Of a stretch of DNA of 64,000 nucleotides, positions 46,929-53,823 are shown piece by piece. Numbering within the stretch: the first letter of the stretch is position 1; the number at the start of each line of letters is the position of its first letter. The DNA comes from Planktothrix tepida PCC 9214. GTDB taxonomy: Bacteria; Cyanobacteriota; Cyanobacteriia; Cyanobacteriales; Microcoleaceae. Location of the stretch: positions 571,357 to 635,356 of the forward strand of contig NZ_LN889812.1 in NCBI RefSeq assembly GCF_900009145.1, written 5' to 3'. A model generated the notes under the pieces. The model did no database searches, had not been told where the DNA came from, and worked only from the letters and a program-made list of their open reading frames with translations. Position numbers and translations under genes: made by a program.

Positions 46929-47144
46929 ATGGCTGTCGAAAAAACCAATTCTTCCTCTAGTTTAGCTGAAGTTATTGATCGCATTCTTGACAAAGGGATC
47001 GTTATTGATGCTTGGGCTCGTGTCTCTCTTGTGGGAATTGAACTGTTAGCAATTGAAGCCCGCGTCGTTATCGCTTCTGTTGAAACCTACCTGAAATATG
47101 CTGAAGCTGTTGGTCTGACTCAATCCGCTGCGGTTCCTGCCTAA
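46929..47144 (+). CDS. gvpA: Main gas-vesicle structural protein GvpA
   Basis: The 71-residue hydrophobic protein that forms the ribs of the gas-vesicle wall. The sequence is the highly conserved cyanobacterial Gvp[19 protein letters not shown], then [20 protein letters not shown] and [16 protein letters not shown] single copy is present here; tandem gvpA copies alternating with gvpC are reported in some Planktothrix and Microcystis strains. It is driven by a near-consensus promoter and followed by a strong hairpin before gvpC, which may set the large excess of GvpA over GvpC. Confidence 0.99.
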
Positions 47145-47281
47145 GATTAATAATAGATTTTTCAATCTTCTGATTGAGGAATCTTCAAGTTCTGAACAAT
47201 TGTCTGCTTTTCTTTTATCCCCTAACCTTCGTAAAGACTCCATAGGATGAGGGAGCGGGAAAAGCAGGTATTTGTACTGTT

Positions 47282-47327
47282 TAACCCCAGTCAGTCGCTG
47301 TCAATATTCGGCTGATGAGTGGGGTTA
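47282..47327 (+). promoter_or_regulatory. Stem-loop between gvpA and gvpC
   Basis: TAACCCCA (47282-47289) and TGGGGTTA (47320-47327) pair perfectly; inside them TCAG and CTGA (about 47291 and 47312) extend the fold with a bulge. There is no T-run, so it is more likely an RNA-stabilising or partial attenuation element than a full terminator. A smaller hairpin, TCAATC-TTCT-GATTGA, lies closer to gvpA (about 47162-47177). Confidence 0.6.
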
Positions 47328-47358
47328 GTCATGATTTAGTGTTATTGAGGAAAACCCC

Positions 47359-47745
47359 ATGACTGCTCTCATGGAAAAATTCCGACAGGAGCGTTTATCA
47401 ATTGCAGAAGAAGTGGCTGAACTCTGCCAAGAGACTCAAGCTTTTCTGTCGGCTACCCAAGTTAAAAGACAACAACAAGCTGAAGAGCAAGCGATTTCCC
47501 TAAGTCAATTTCACAAAAAATTGAAACAAGAAAATCGAGTGTTTTTAACAGCTATCCACAAAGAACGTCTGTCCCAAGCCAAGAAACAAGCGATTTCCCT
47601 AAGTCAATTTCACAAAAAATTGAAACAAGAAAATCGAGTGTTTTTAACAGCTATCCAAAAAGAACGTCTAGCTCAAGCGAAGCAGCAAAAACAAGATTTG
47701 CGCCAATTTCGTAAAGAGTTGTCTATCTATGTTTTTGGAAAATAA
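47359..47745 (+). CDS. gvpC: Short gas-vesicle outer protein GvpC
   Basis: A 128-residue alpha-helical protein that binds the outside of the gas vesicle and strengthens it. It is built of 33-residue repeats; the best two contain [20 protein letters not shown] and are encoded by near-identical 99-bp units, with degenerate copies before and after. This is much shorter than the usual five-repeat cyanobacterial GvpC and resembles the about 16-kDa variant described in Planktothrix, which is linked to narrow vesicles of high critical pressure. That assignment rests on length and repeat number. It lies 214 bases after gvpA, separated by a stem-loop, and is followed by another hairpin. Confidence 0.96.
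   Translation: MTALMEKFRQERLSIAEEVAELCQETQAFLSATQVKRQQQAEEQAISLSQFHKKLKQENRVFLTAIHKERLSQAKKQAISLSQFHKKLKQENRVFLTAIQKERLAQAKQQKQDLRQFRKELSIYVFGK
47488..47685 (+). repeat. 99-bp tandem duplication within gvpC
   Basis: Two 99-bp units start at 47488 and 47587. The first 71 bases are identical, and the remaining 28 differ at a handful of positions. The near-identity shows recent duplication or gene conversion of one 33-residue repeat. Confidence 0.95.
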
Positions 47746-48144
47746 TTCTCCTGGTTCGTTTTAACCAAGCTCAAAGACTAGGATAAAAAAACCCCTCTAG
47801 TCGCTTTTTGTCGAGCTAAACTAGAGGGTTATCATTAAAATACAACAACGAGTTTTAGGTTTTTAACCTAGTATGACTAATCCTACTTCTTTTGAGATCC
47901 CAAACTCATGGTAGAAGTAGAACTCCTGTCCTAACGGATACAGGATTCCTGCAAACTAAGGGCTAGTTACCTTTTACCCTTAGCAGGCAATAACGGTTAG
48001 TCTTACCGCTAACAGATTTGCACGAATTGTAGCTTTGGTAACTATATATAACTGTATTTACAGAATAGCACATTTGTTTGCAATTTGTCAACTTTCTTCA
48101 TCAAGCTTCTCAGAAAATTTATTGACGTTTACTAGATTTCAACC
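47746..48144. other. Non-coding gap between gvpC and gvpN
   Basis: 399 bases with no gene. The hairpin at 47792-47828 is listed separately. The second half contains two or three further short pairings, such as TAACGGTTAGTCTTACCGCTAA near 47990, and an A/T-rich stretch just before gvpN that could hold a second promoter, although no clear -35/-10 pair stands out. Confidence 0.6.
47792..47828 (+). terminator. Hairpin downstream of gvpC
   Basis: CCCTCTAG (47793-47800) pairs with CTAGAGGG (47821-47828) around a 20-base loop, about 45 bases after the gvpC stop. The 3' flank is TTATCATT rather than a T-run, so it may stop only part of transcription, lowering expression of the accessory genes relative to gvpA and gvpC. 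Confidence 0.6.
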
Positions 48145-49290
48145 ATGACAGTTGCTGAACCTCAAACAAGAAGATCTGTCCTCCGCGTTCGCCCTGGTCA
48201 ATTTGTTGTTACACCTTCAATTCATCAAATTACAACCCGGGCTTTACGTTACCTGCACTCTGGTTTTTCCATTCATCTGCGTGGCCCAGCCGGAACCGGA
48301 AAAACCACACTAGCCATGCACCTAGCCAATTGTTTAGCTAGACCCGTAATGCTGATTTTTGGAGATGATGACTTCACCAGTTCCGATTTAATTGGCAGTC
48401 AGTCAGGTTATACCCACAAAAAACTGATGGATAACTATATCCACAGCGTTCTCAAAGTTGAGGACGAACTCAAACATAATTGGGTGGATTCTCGACTGAC
48501 GATGGCCTGTCGAGAAGGATTTACCTTAGTTTATGATGAATTTAACCGTTCTCGACCCGAAGTCAACAACGTTTTACTCTCCGCCTTAGAAGAAAAAATT
48601 CTGACCCTGCCGCCCACTAGCAATCAACCCGATTACCTGCAAGTCCATTCTCAGTTTCGGGCAATTTTTACCTCTAACCCGGAAGAATATTGTGGGGTTC
48701 ATGCTACCCAAGATGCCTTAATGGATCGGTTGGTAACCATTAATATGCCAGAACCGGATGAACTAACTCAGACTGAAATTCTCGCCCAAAAAACAGGTAT
48801 TCGTCGAGAAGATGCGTTATTTATTGTCAACCTCGTCAAAACTTTCCGTCTGAAAACTACGGCTGAAAAAACATCAGGTTTGCGCTCTTGTTTAATGATT
48901 GCCAAAGTCTGCGCCGAACACGAGATTGTTGCCACCCCCAATCACGCAGATTTCCGCGATATTTGTGCAGATGTTCTCTTATCACGGACTAATTTACCCA
49001 TCGATCAATCGACAACTATTTTATGGGAAATTCTCAACGAGAATTCAACAGAATCCTTACCTGTCGTAGAGGAAACGGATAGTCCAAATGCCAGTGCGTT
49101 ACCTCCTGATGCTTTAAAGGAACATGAACAGAAAATTTATCATTATTTGCAGCAAACCCACAAAGCCAGCTTTCATGAAATTTACAAGACTTTAAACCTC
49201 AAGCAAAATCAAGCGGAAAAAGCTATTCGTTCTTTACTGCAAAAGAAATTGTTGAAGCAACAAGACCAGTTTTATATTCTTTTTGAGTGA
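48145..49290 (+). CDS. gvpN: Gas-vesicle AAA+ ATPase GvpN
   Basis: A 381-residue MoxR-type AAA+ ATPase needed for vesicles to grow to full size. Walker A is [14 protein letters not shown] near residue 46 and Walker B is [15 protein letters not shown] near 128; arginine-finger and sensor regions follow ([19 protein letters not shown]). The core ends near 295. About 60 further residues ([39 protein letters not shown]) look like a winged-helix domain not required by the minimal family. Its stop overlaps the gvpJ GTG start (GTGA), so translation is coupled. Confidence 0.97.
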   Translation: MTVAEPQTRRSVLRVRPGQFVVTPSIHQITTRALRYLHSGFSIHLRGPAGTGKTTLAMHLANCLARPVMLIFGDDDFTSSDLIGSQSGYTHKKLMDNYIHSVLKVEDELKHNWVDSRLTMACREGFTLVYDEFNRSRPEVNNVLLSALEEKILTLPPTSNQPDYLQVHSQFRAIFTSNPEEYCGVHATQDALMDRLVTINMPEPDELTQTEILAQKTGIRREDALFIVNLVKTFRLKTTAEKTSGLRSCLMIAKVCAEHEIVATPNHADFRDICADVLLSRTNLPIDQSTTILWEILNENSTESLPVVEETDSPNASALPPDALKEHEQKIYHYLQQTHKASFHEIYKTLNLKQNQAEKAIRSLLQKKLLKQQDQFYILFE

Positions 49291-49745
49291 AACCAACCGT
49301 GACTTCCTCTACTTTTGCTCCCCCCATCAAAAGCCACTCAAATAGCTCCATAACAACGGCTACTCAAGGTTCTAGTTTAGCGGATATCCTTGAACGAGTT
49401 TTAGATAAAGGAATTGTGATTGCGGGCGATATTTCTGTGGCGATCGCTTCTACTGAACTTCTACATATCCGCATTCGTCTATTAATTGCCTCTGTTGATA
49501 AAGCACGGGAGATTGGAATTAATTGGTGGGAAAGTGACCCCTATCTTAATAGTCAATCTCAAGCTTTATTAACAGAAAATAAAGAACTTTCACAGCGACT
49601 CCAGAGCTTAGAAGCTGAACTTAAAGCCTTAAAATCCTTAACCCAATCGAGTGCAATAGAAAGCCATGATACCAGTCCGAACGATGAAGAACATTCCGAA
49701 AAGCCAAACAATTCTTTGCTTAAGTCCAAACAAGTTAGGGGGTAG
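49287..49745 (+). CDS. gvpJ: Gas-vesicle protein GvpJ
   Basis: A 152-residue minor vesicle protein. Residues about 28-78 are homologous to GvpA ([39 protein letters not shown]), followed by [10 protein letters not shown], a coiled coil (about 95-125) and a charged tail. GvpJ-type proteins are thought to sit at vesicle tips or nucleate assembly. The GTG start overlaps the gvpN stop by four bases. gvpK begins 90 bases later. Confidence 0.95.
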   Translation: MKPTVTSSTFAPPIKSHSNSSITTATQGSSLADILERVLDKGIVIAGDISVAIASTELLHIRIRLLIASVDKAREIGINWWESDPYLNSQSQALLTENKELSQRLQSLEAELKALKSLTQSSAIESHDTSPNDEEHSEKPNNSLLKSKQVRG

Positions 49746-49835
49746 TTTGCCTCATTTAAACTTAGATAAAATTTCAAGTTTGCGAACTTCCAGGCTTGAG
49801 CTTCGTCGCCAAAAACCTATTTACTAACTGCGATT

Positions 49836-50312
49836 ATGGCACTTGTTTGCACACCTTGTGATACTGCCGATGAGATCTTACCGACTTCTGAAACAACTCA
49901 TAGTAAAGGGGGTTTAGCACCTTTACTGTTAACGGTGGTAGAACTGGTACGTCAACTGTTAGAAGCTCAAATCATTCGCCGCATGGAAGAAGGCAGAATT
50001 CTCAGCGAGGCTGATTTAGATAGAGCCGCAGAAAGTTTGCAAAAATTACAAGAGCAAATTCTCCATTTGTGTGCAATTTTTGAAGTCGATCCGAAAGATT
50101 TGAATATCAATCTTGGAGAATTTGGTACGCTTTTACCCTCCCCAGGAAGCTATTACCCTGGAGAATATAGCGCCAGTCCTTCTATATTAGAATTGGTTGA
50201 CCGACTTTTAAATACTGGAGTTGTTGTAGAAGGAAATGTCGATTTAGGTTTAGCCAAACTTGATTTAATTCATCTAAAGCTTCGTTTAGTGCTAACTTCT
50301 CAGCCCCTTTAA
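49836..50312 (+). CDS. gvpK: Gas-vesicle protein GvpK
   Basis: A 158-residue accessory protein required for vesicle formation in systems studied. Conserved segments are GLAPLLLTVVELVRQLLEAQ, RRMEEGRILSEADLDRAAESL and NLGEFGTLLP, and the C-terminal 45 residues (SILELVDRLLNTGVVVEGNV, then DLGLAKLDLIHLKLRLVL) again resemble GvpA. It is thus a fusion of a GvpK core with a GvpA-like module, as usual in cyanobacteria. gvpF starts 15 bases downstream with GGAGATGATTT as ribosome site. Confidence 0.96.
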   Translation: MALVCTPCDTADEILPTSETTHSKGGLAPLLLTVVELVRQLLEAQIIRRMEEGRILSEADLDRAAESLQKLQEQILHLCAIFEVDPKDLNINLGEFGTLLPSPGSYYPGEYSASPSILELVDRLLNTGVVVEGNVDLGLAKLDLIHLKLRLVLTSQPL

Positions 50313-50327
50313 TTTTGGAGATGATTT

Positions 50328-50873
50328 ATGGCTACGGGTCTTTATTTATATGGAATATTTGCCGATCAGATTCCTGACGAAATGGTTTGGGAAGGGATTG
50401 ATCATGAACTCGTTCACAGTGAAGTCATTGAAGGATTTAGTTTTCTCTACTCTGTTGTTCATAAAGAGAAATATTTGGCTTCCCGTCGCTATCTAATTTG
50501 TCATGAAAAAGTCCTAGAAAACGTAATGGAAGCAGGGTTCCGTACTTTGCTACCATTGCGTTTTGGATTGGTTGTTAAAACCTGGGAAACGGTGATAGAA
50601 CAATTGATTATCCCTTATCAGAATCAACTCAAAGATTTATTTACCAAATTGTCAGGAAAACGAGAAGTTAGCATTAAGATTTTTTGGGATAGCTCCTCTG
50701 AATTAAAAAGAATTCTGGAGTGCGATCAGGAGTTAAAAAAACAACGGGATGATATGCTCGGCAAAACGTTAACGATGGAAGAAATTATCTATATTGGTCA
50801 AAGGATTGAAAACAGCTTATACCAATGTAAACAAGAAATTGTTCAGGTCTTTCGAGATCAATTAAATCATTAG
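50328..50873 (+). pseudogene. gvpF: gvpF 5' part, interrupted by an insertion sequence
   Basis: The first 181 codons of the accessory assembly protein GvpF (GLYLYGIFADQIP at the start, GFRTLLPLRFGLVVK in the middle, IYIGQRIENSLYQCKQEI near the end). The reading stops at a TAG created by the first bases of the inserted element, just after FRDQLNH. The missing 3' part lies at 52018-52208. Joining 50328-50871 to 52018-52208 gives an uninterrupted 244-residue protein that continues FRDQLNHCAQEVVENEP, the normal family length. The truncated product lacks the C-terminal domain and is probably inactive. GvpF-type proteins are needed early in vesicle assembly in the organisms tested. Confidence 0.95.
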
Positions 50874-52014
50874 ACATCTCCAAAATAGAAAAAAGGAGGG
50901 GTAAAAAGATGATAAAATTAAATTTTACCCCGGATTAGAGATGAGTAAATTAAGAGACTATCTGGACAAGAATCCCCAGCAAGCAAAAAGGCTATTAGGG
51001 ATGGAATATGAACAGATGATAGAACTCATTCAAGCTGCGGAGTTATTAGAAGAAGAAAAACGACAGGAAAAAGAAAAAACTAAAATCAGGTTGATTAAAG
51101 CAGGTGGGGGTCGTCGGCAGAAATTATCTGTGGAGGAACAAATCTTACTGACTCTAATTTATCTGCATCAAATGCCGACATTTCAAATGTTAGGGTTACA
51201 GTTTGAAGTCAGTGAATCAACAGCGAATGATATTTTCCATAACTGGATAAAAATCTTGAGAGAATTACTACCAGCGAGTTTGCTAGAGCAAGTAAAAAAA
51301 AACGAGAGTGATTGGGAGTGGGTAGAAAAAATTCTGGTGGAATTTGAGTTAGTAGTAGATAGCTATGAACAGCCCAGGGAAAGACCAACAGACAATGAAG
51401 AGCAGAAAAAATATTACTCAGGAAAGAAAAAGACACATACCTTTAAAAATCAAGTCATTGTCATGCCAAATGGAAAAGAAATAGTGGATGTAGCTGTGGG
51501 TTATACCGGAGCAACAAGTGATCTGAAATTGTGGAGAGAAAGAAGCCAGGAATTGGGGAATAATCAAAAATACAGAGGGGATAAAGCTTATGTAGGAGAA
51601 ACAGCAATTAATACACCGTATAAGAAACCGAGGAATCAAGAGATGTCGGCGGAAAAGCGAGAAGAAAATCGGTTAAAAGCCCAACAAAGGATTGTAGTTG
51701 AACATTTAATAAGACTGATAAAAATTTATCGAGTTGCTTCAGAAAGATTTCGGTTAAAGAGGCAAAATTATGAAGCAGTAATCTTGACAGTATGTGGATT
51801 AATAAGATGGCGAATAGGAGCGATTGTATTACCATCTAAGAATTGCCCAGAATTCTTTTGAGAAATAATTGTATATCAGAGATAAAATTCATTAGTTATT
51901 ATTAATGTGACTGAAAAAGCCTATGAATCCGTTACTTTTGGAGAAGCCGTCACAGGAGTGCTAGAGATTCCAAAAGTAGCGATAGAGGGCATTTGGAGAT
52001 TTTCGGAGATGTCT
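50872..52014 (+). mobile_element. IS5-family (ISL2-like) insertion sequence, 1143 bp
   Basis: The ends are inverted repeats: AGACATCTCCAAAAT at the left and ATTTTCGGAGATGTCT at the right, matching apart from one inserted base. ATT flanks both sides (50869-50871 and 52015-52017), a 3-bp target duplication of the ANT type expected for the ISL2 group. One complete transposase gene occupies most of the element. The 5' leader (50898-50931) folds as GGGGTAAAA/TTTTACCCC. About 150 bases follow the transposase before the right end, longer than in many relatives. Intact ends and gene suggest recent movement. Confidence 0.93.
50941..51861 (+). CDS. IS5-family transposase
   Basis: A 306-residue DDE transposase of the DDE_Tnp_4 type. 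An N-terminal helix-turn-helix-like region includes KLSVEEQILLTLIYLHQMPT and FEVSESTANDIFHNW. The catalytic acids are Asp about 140 (VVDSYEQPRERP), Asp about 214 (YRGDKAYVGE) and Glu about 254 (RIVVEHLIRLIKIYR). All are intact, so it is probably active. Its own ATG has no strong ribosome site; a nine-codon leader frame (50909-50938, with AGGAGGGG before it) ends two bases upstream, suggesting coupled translation and a limit on transposase amount. Confidence 0.95.
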   Translation: MSKLRDYLDKNPQQAKRLLGMEYEQMIELIQAAELLEEEKRQEKEKTKIRLIKAGGGRRQKLSVEEQILLTLIYLHQMPTFQMLGLQFEVSESTANDIFHNWIKILRELLPASLLEQVKKNESDWEWVEKILVEFELVVDSYEQPRERPTDNEEQKKYYSGKKKTHTFKNQVIVMPNGKEIVDVAVGYTGATSDLKLWRERSQELGNNQKYRGDKAYVGETAINTPYKKPRNQEMSAEKREENRLKAQQRIVVEHLIRLIKIYRVASERFRLKRQNYEAVILTVCGLIRWRIGAIVLPSKNCPEFF

Positions 52015-52017
52015 ATT

Positions 52018-52208
52018 GTGCTCAAGAGGTTGTAGAAAACGAGCCGATGATGGATGATATGATTTACAATACGGCTTATTTAATTCCTTGGGATCAAGAA
52101 TCTGAATTTAGTCAGAAAGTTGAAGCGATCGATCAACAATTTGGCGATCGCTTGCGAATTCGCTACAACAATTTAACAGCACCTTATACCTTTGCTCAAC
52201 TCATGTAA
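52018..52208 (+). pseudogene. gvpF: gvpF 3' part, separated by the insertion sequence
   Basis: The last 63 codons of gvpF, reading AQEVVENEPMMDDMIYNTAY and LIPWDQESEFSQKVEAIDQQ to the end APYTFAQLM. These are the conserved C-terminal segments of the GvpF/L family. It has no start of its own at the junction, although an internal ATG at 52047 could allow a small fragment to be made. gvpG begins 14 bases later with GTAAGGAGAG as ribosome site. Confidence 0.93.
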
Positions 52209-52222
52209 GGAGAGTATCAGTT

Positions 52223-52465
52223 ATGTTTCTTGATCTTTTATGCTTTCCTGTTACCGGGCCCCTGAATGGCTTAATCTGGATCGGAGAGAAAATTGAAGAG
52301 CGTGCAAATACGGAATATGATGACACTGAAAATTTGCACAAATTATTATTATCATTACAACTAGCTTATGATATGGGCAACATTTCTGAGGAAGAATTTG
52401 AAATTCAGGAAGAAGAACTTTTATTAAAAATTCAAGCTTTAGAAGAAGAGTCTGTAGAGAACTAG
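52223..52465 (+). CDS. gvpG: Gas-vesicle protein GvpG
   Basis: An 80-residue accessory protein: LCFPVTGPLNGLIWIGEKI near the start and an acidic helical tail (NISEEEFEIQEEELLLKIQA), matching GvpG in length and pattern. GvpG is needed in small amounts for assembly and interacts with GvpF/L-type proteins in other organisms. It lies 14 bases after the gvpF 3' part, so expression now depends on read-through of the insertion sequence or a promoter within it. A hairpin lies between it and the convergent gvpV. Confidence 0.95.
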   Translation: MFLDLLCFPVTGPLNGLIWIGEKIEERANTEYDDTENLHKLLLSLQLAYDMGNISEEEFEIQEEELLLKIQALEEESVEN

Positions 52466-52607
52466 CCTCAATGTTCTGATCGTCTTCATGAGTAGAAAAA
52501 GATAAAAATTATTGTTGAATTAAAATCCTAATCTTGCGTTTTCATAATCTAATTGATTGATAAAAACTAGAGATAGGATTATTTTTTTCTATCATGATCT
52601 TAAAAAA

Positions 52608-52656
52608 GCGGGTTTTACAAGGTAAAGAATTCAAGCAATTCTCATCTTTAACCCGC
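52608..52656. terminator. Bidirectional hairpin between gvpG and gvpV
   Basis: GCGGGTT (52608-52614) pairs with AACCCGC (52650-52656), and an inner AGAATT-CAAGC-AATTCT hairpin (about 52626-52642) sits in the loop. It lies between two convergent genes and may end both transcripts; clear T-runs are lacking. Confidence 0.5.
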
Positions 52657-52667
52657 ACTCTTCAGTT

Positions 52668-52985
52668 TTAATATTCCAGGTAAAAGGCTTGGAAATTAGA
52701 AGACTGAGCAATCGGTTTAGAAGGATGAAGCATTTTAGGTATAGTGGGATTAGCTTGGCGTAAATCTTGAATAGTCTGTTCTGTACTATCGATTTGATGA
52801 TTCAGAACCGTGAGACGATTTTTTAACTGTTGAAGTCGCTGTTCCATCAATTGTAATTCTTTTTGGATGCGCTGTTTTTCAGTAATCAACTTATACAATT
52901 CAAGTTGCTGAGATGCTTCAGATTTATTCCGAGGCATAGTGCTGATTTTAGGTTTGATTGGGCCTTTAACACGATTACTGGTCAT
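52668..52985 (-). CDS. gvpV: Gas-vesicle protein GvpV
   Basis: A 105-residue protein with a basic N-terminus (RVKGPIKPKISTMPRNKSEA) and a long coiled coil (LELYKLITEKQRIQKELQLM, then EQRLQQLKNRLTVLNHQIDS). The MPR-KSEAS-LELYKL segment is typical of cyanobacterial GvpV. Its exact role in assembly is unknown. It is encoded opposite to all other gvp genes here, so it has its own promoter in the 142-bp gap shared with the next gene. Confidence 0.85.
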   Translation of the reverse strand: MTSNRVKGPIKPKISTMPRNKSEASQQLELYKLITEKQRIQKELQLMEQRLQQLKNRLTVLNHQIDSTEQTIQDLRQANPTIPKMLHPSKPIAQSSNFQAFYLEY

Positions 52986-53127
52986 AAGAATTCCTGAATA
53001 GTTTATAATATTATAGCGAGGAATTGGATGTTATACAGGGTTTCCTTAAAAAAAAGACTAAAACCGAAATTTAACTTTCCAATACAAAGATTTGTAAAAT
53101 TTTTGAAAAATTTCTTTTGCCAGCCCT

Positions 53128-53811
53128 ATGAAATTATATAATTTATATGCTTACGCTTTTTTAAAAACTCCAAAACAGATCTTGAAATTACCTGTTGGAA
53201 TTGCCAGCCCAGTTTTACTGATGGCTTCAGGAAAAATCTCGGCTCTAGTAGAACCAGATGTCTGTTTAGATGCCTTACAAAAGGATAATGAACGCTTAAT
53301 TCAAGCGGTTTTATCCCATGATCGTGTCATCTGCGAATTGTTTCAGCAAACGACAGTTTTACCCTTACGTTTTGGCACGTCTTTTTTAGAGGGAGACAAT
53401 TTACTTGATCATCTCGGTTCTAATAGCGAAGAATACCAAGAAAAGCTCCAACAACTCCAAGGAAAAGGGGAATATATTTTAAAATGTATTCCTCGTAAGT
53501 TAGAGGAACCTGTTCTAGGTTCAGAGATGACGGGAAGACAATATTTTTTAGTTAAAAAACAGCACTATCAAACCCAACAAAACTTTTATATCCTGCAAGC
53601 AACAGAATGGCAAAAGGTCGTTCATTTAGTTACCGATCAGTATCAATCAACGATTATCAATGCTTGTCCAGGAGCAGAATCACGAATTTATCTTTTAGTG
53701 CCTTGTCAAGATGAACCTTTCCTAACTAATCATTTCTTGAATTGGCAGAAAGTTTGTCCTCGTTGGGAATTGCAATTAGGACAAGTTTCTCCACCCTATC
53801 ACTTTATTTAA
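53128..53811 (+). CDS. gvpW: Second GvpF/GvpL-family protein (gvpW position)
   Basis: A 227-residue protein of the GvpF/L family: LYNLYAYAFLKTPKQIL at the start, TTVLPLRFGTSFLEGDNLLD in the middle (compare LLPLRFGLVV in GvpF) and a C-terminal WELQLGQVSPPYHFI that matches the PYxF ending of the family. By order (after gvpG and gvpV) it corresponds to gvpW of Microcystis; the name is inferred. It might partly cover for the broken gvpF, but the two are only distantly alike. It begins a separate plus-strand unit: the ArsA-type ATPase follows after 12 bases. Confidence 0.82.
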   Translation: MKLYNLYAYAFLKTPKQILKLPVGIASPVLLMASGKISALVEPDVCLDALQKDNERLIQAVLSHDRVICELFQQTTVLPLRFGTSFLEGDNLLDHLGSNSEEYQEKLQQLQGKGEYILKCIPRKLEEPVLGSEMTGRQYFLVKKQHYQTQQNFYILQATEWQKVVHLVTDQYQSTIINACPGAESRIYLLVPCQDEPFLTNHFLNWQKVCPRWELQLGQVSPPYHFI

Positions 53812-53823
53812 CTGAGTTTATAT

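Noticed and set aside
47488-47685. Possible CRISPR array in the 99-bp repeats of gvpC
   Set aside because: The units are contiguous and coding (33-residue protein repeats) with no spacers.
51907-52034. Short GTG-initiated frame at the right end of the insertion sequence
   Set aside because: It runs through the inverted repeat into gvpF in the wrong frame and has no family match, so it is probably chance.
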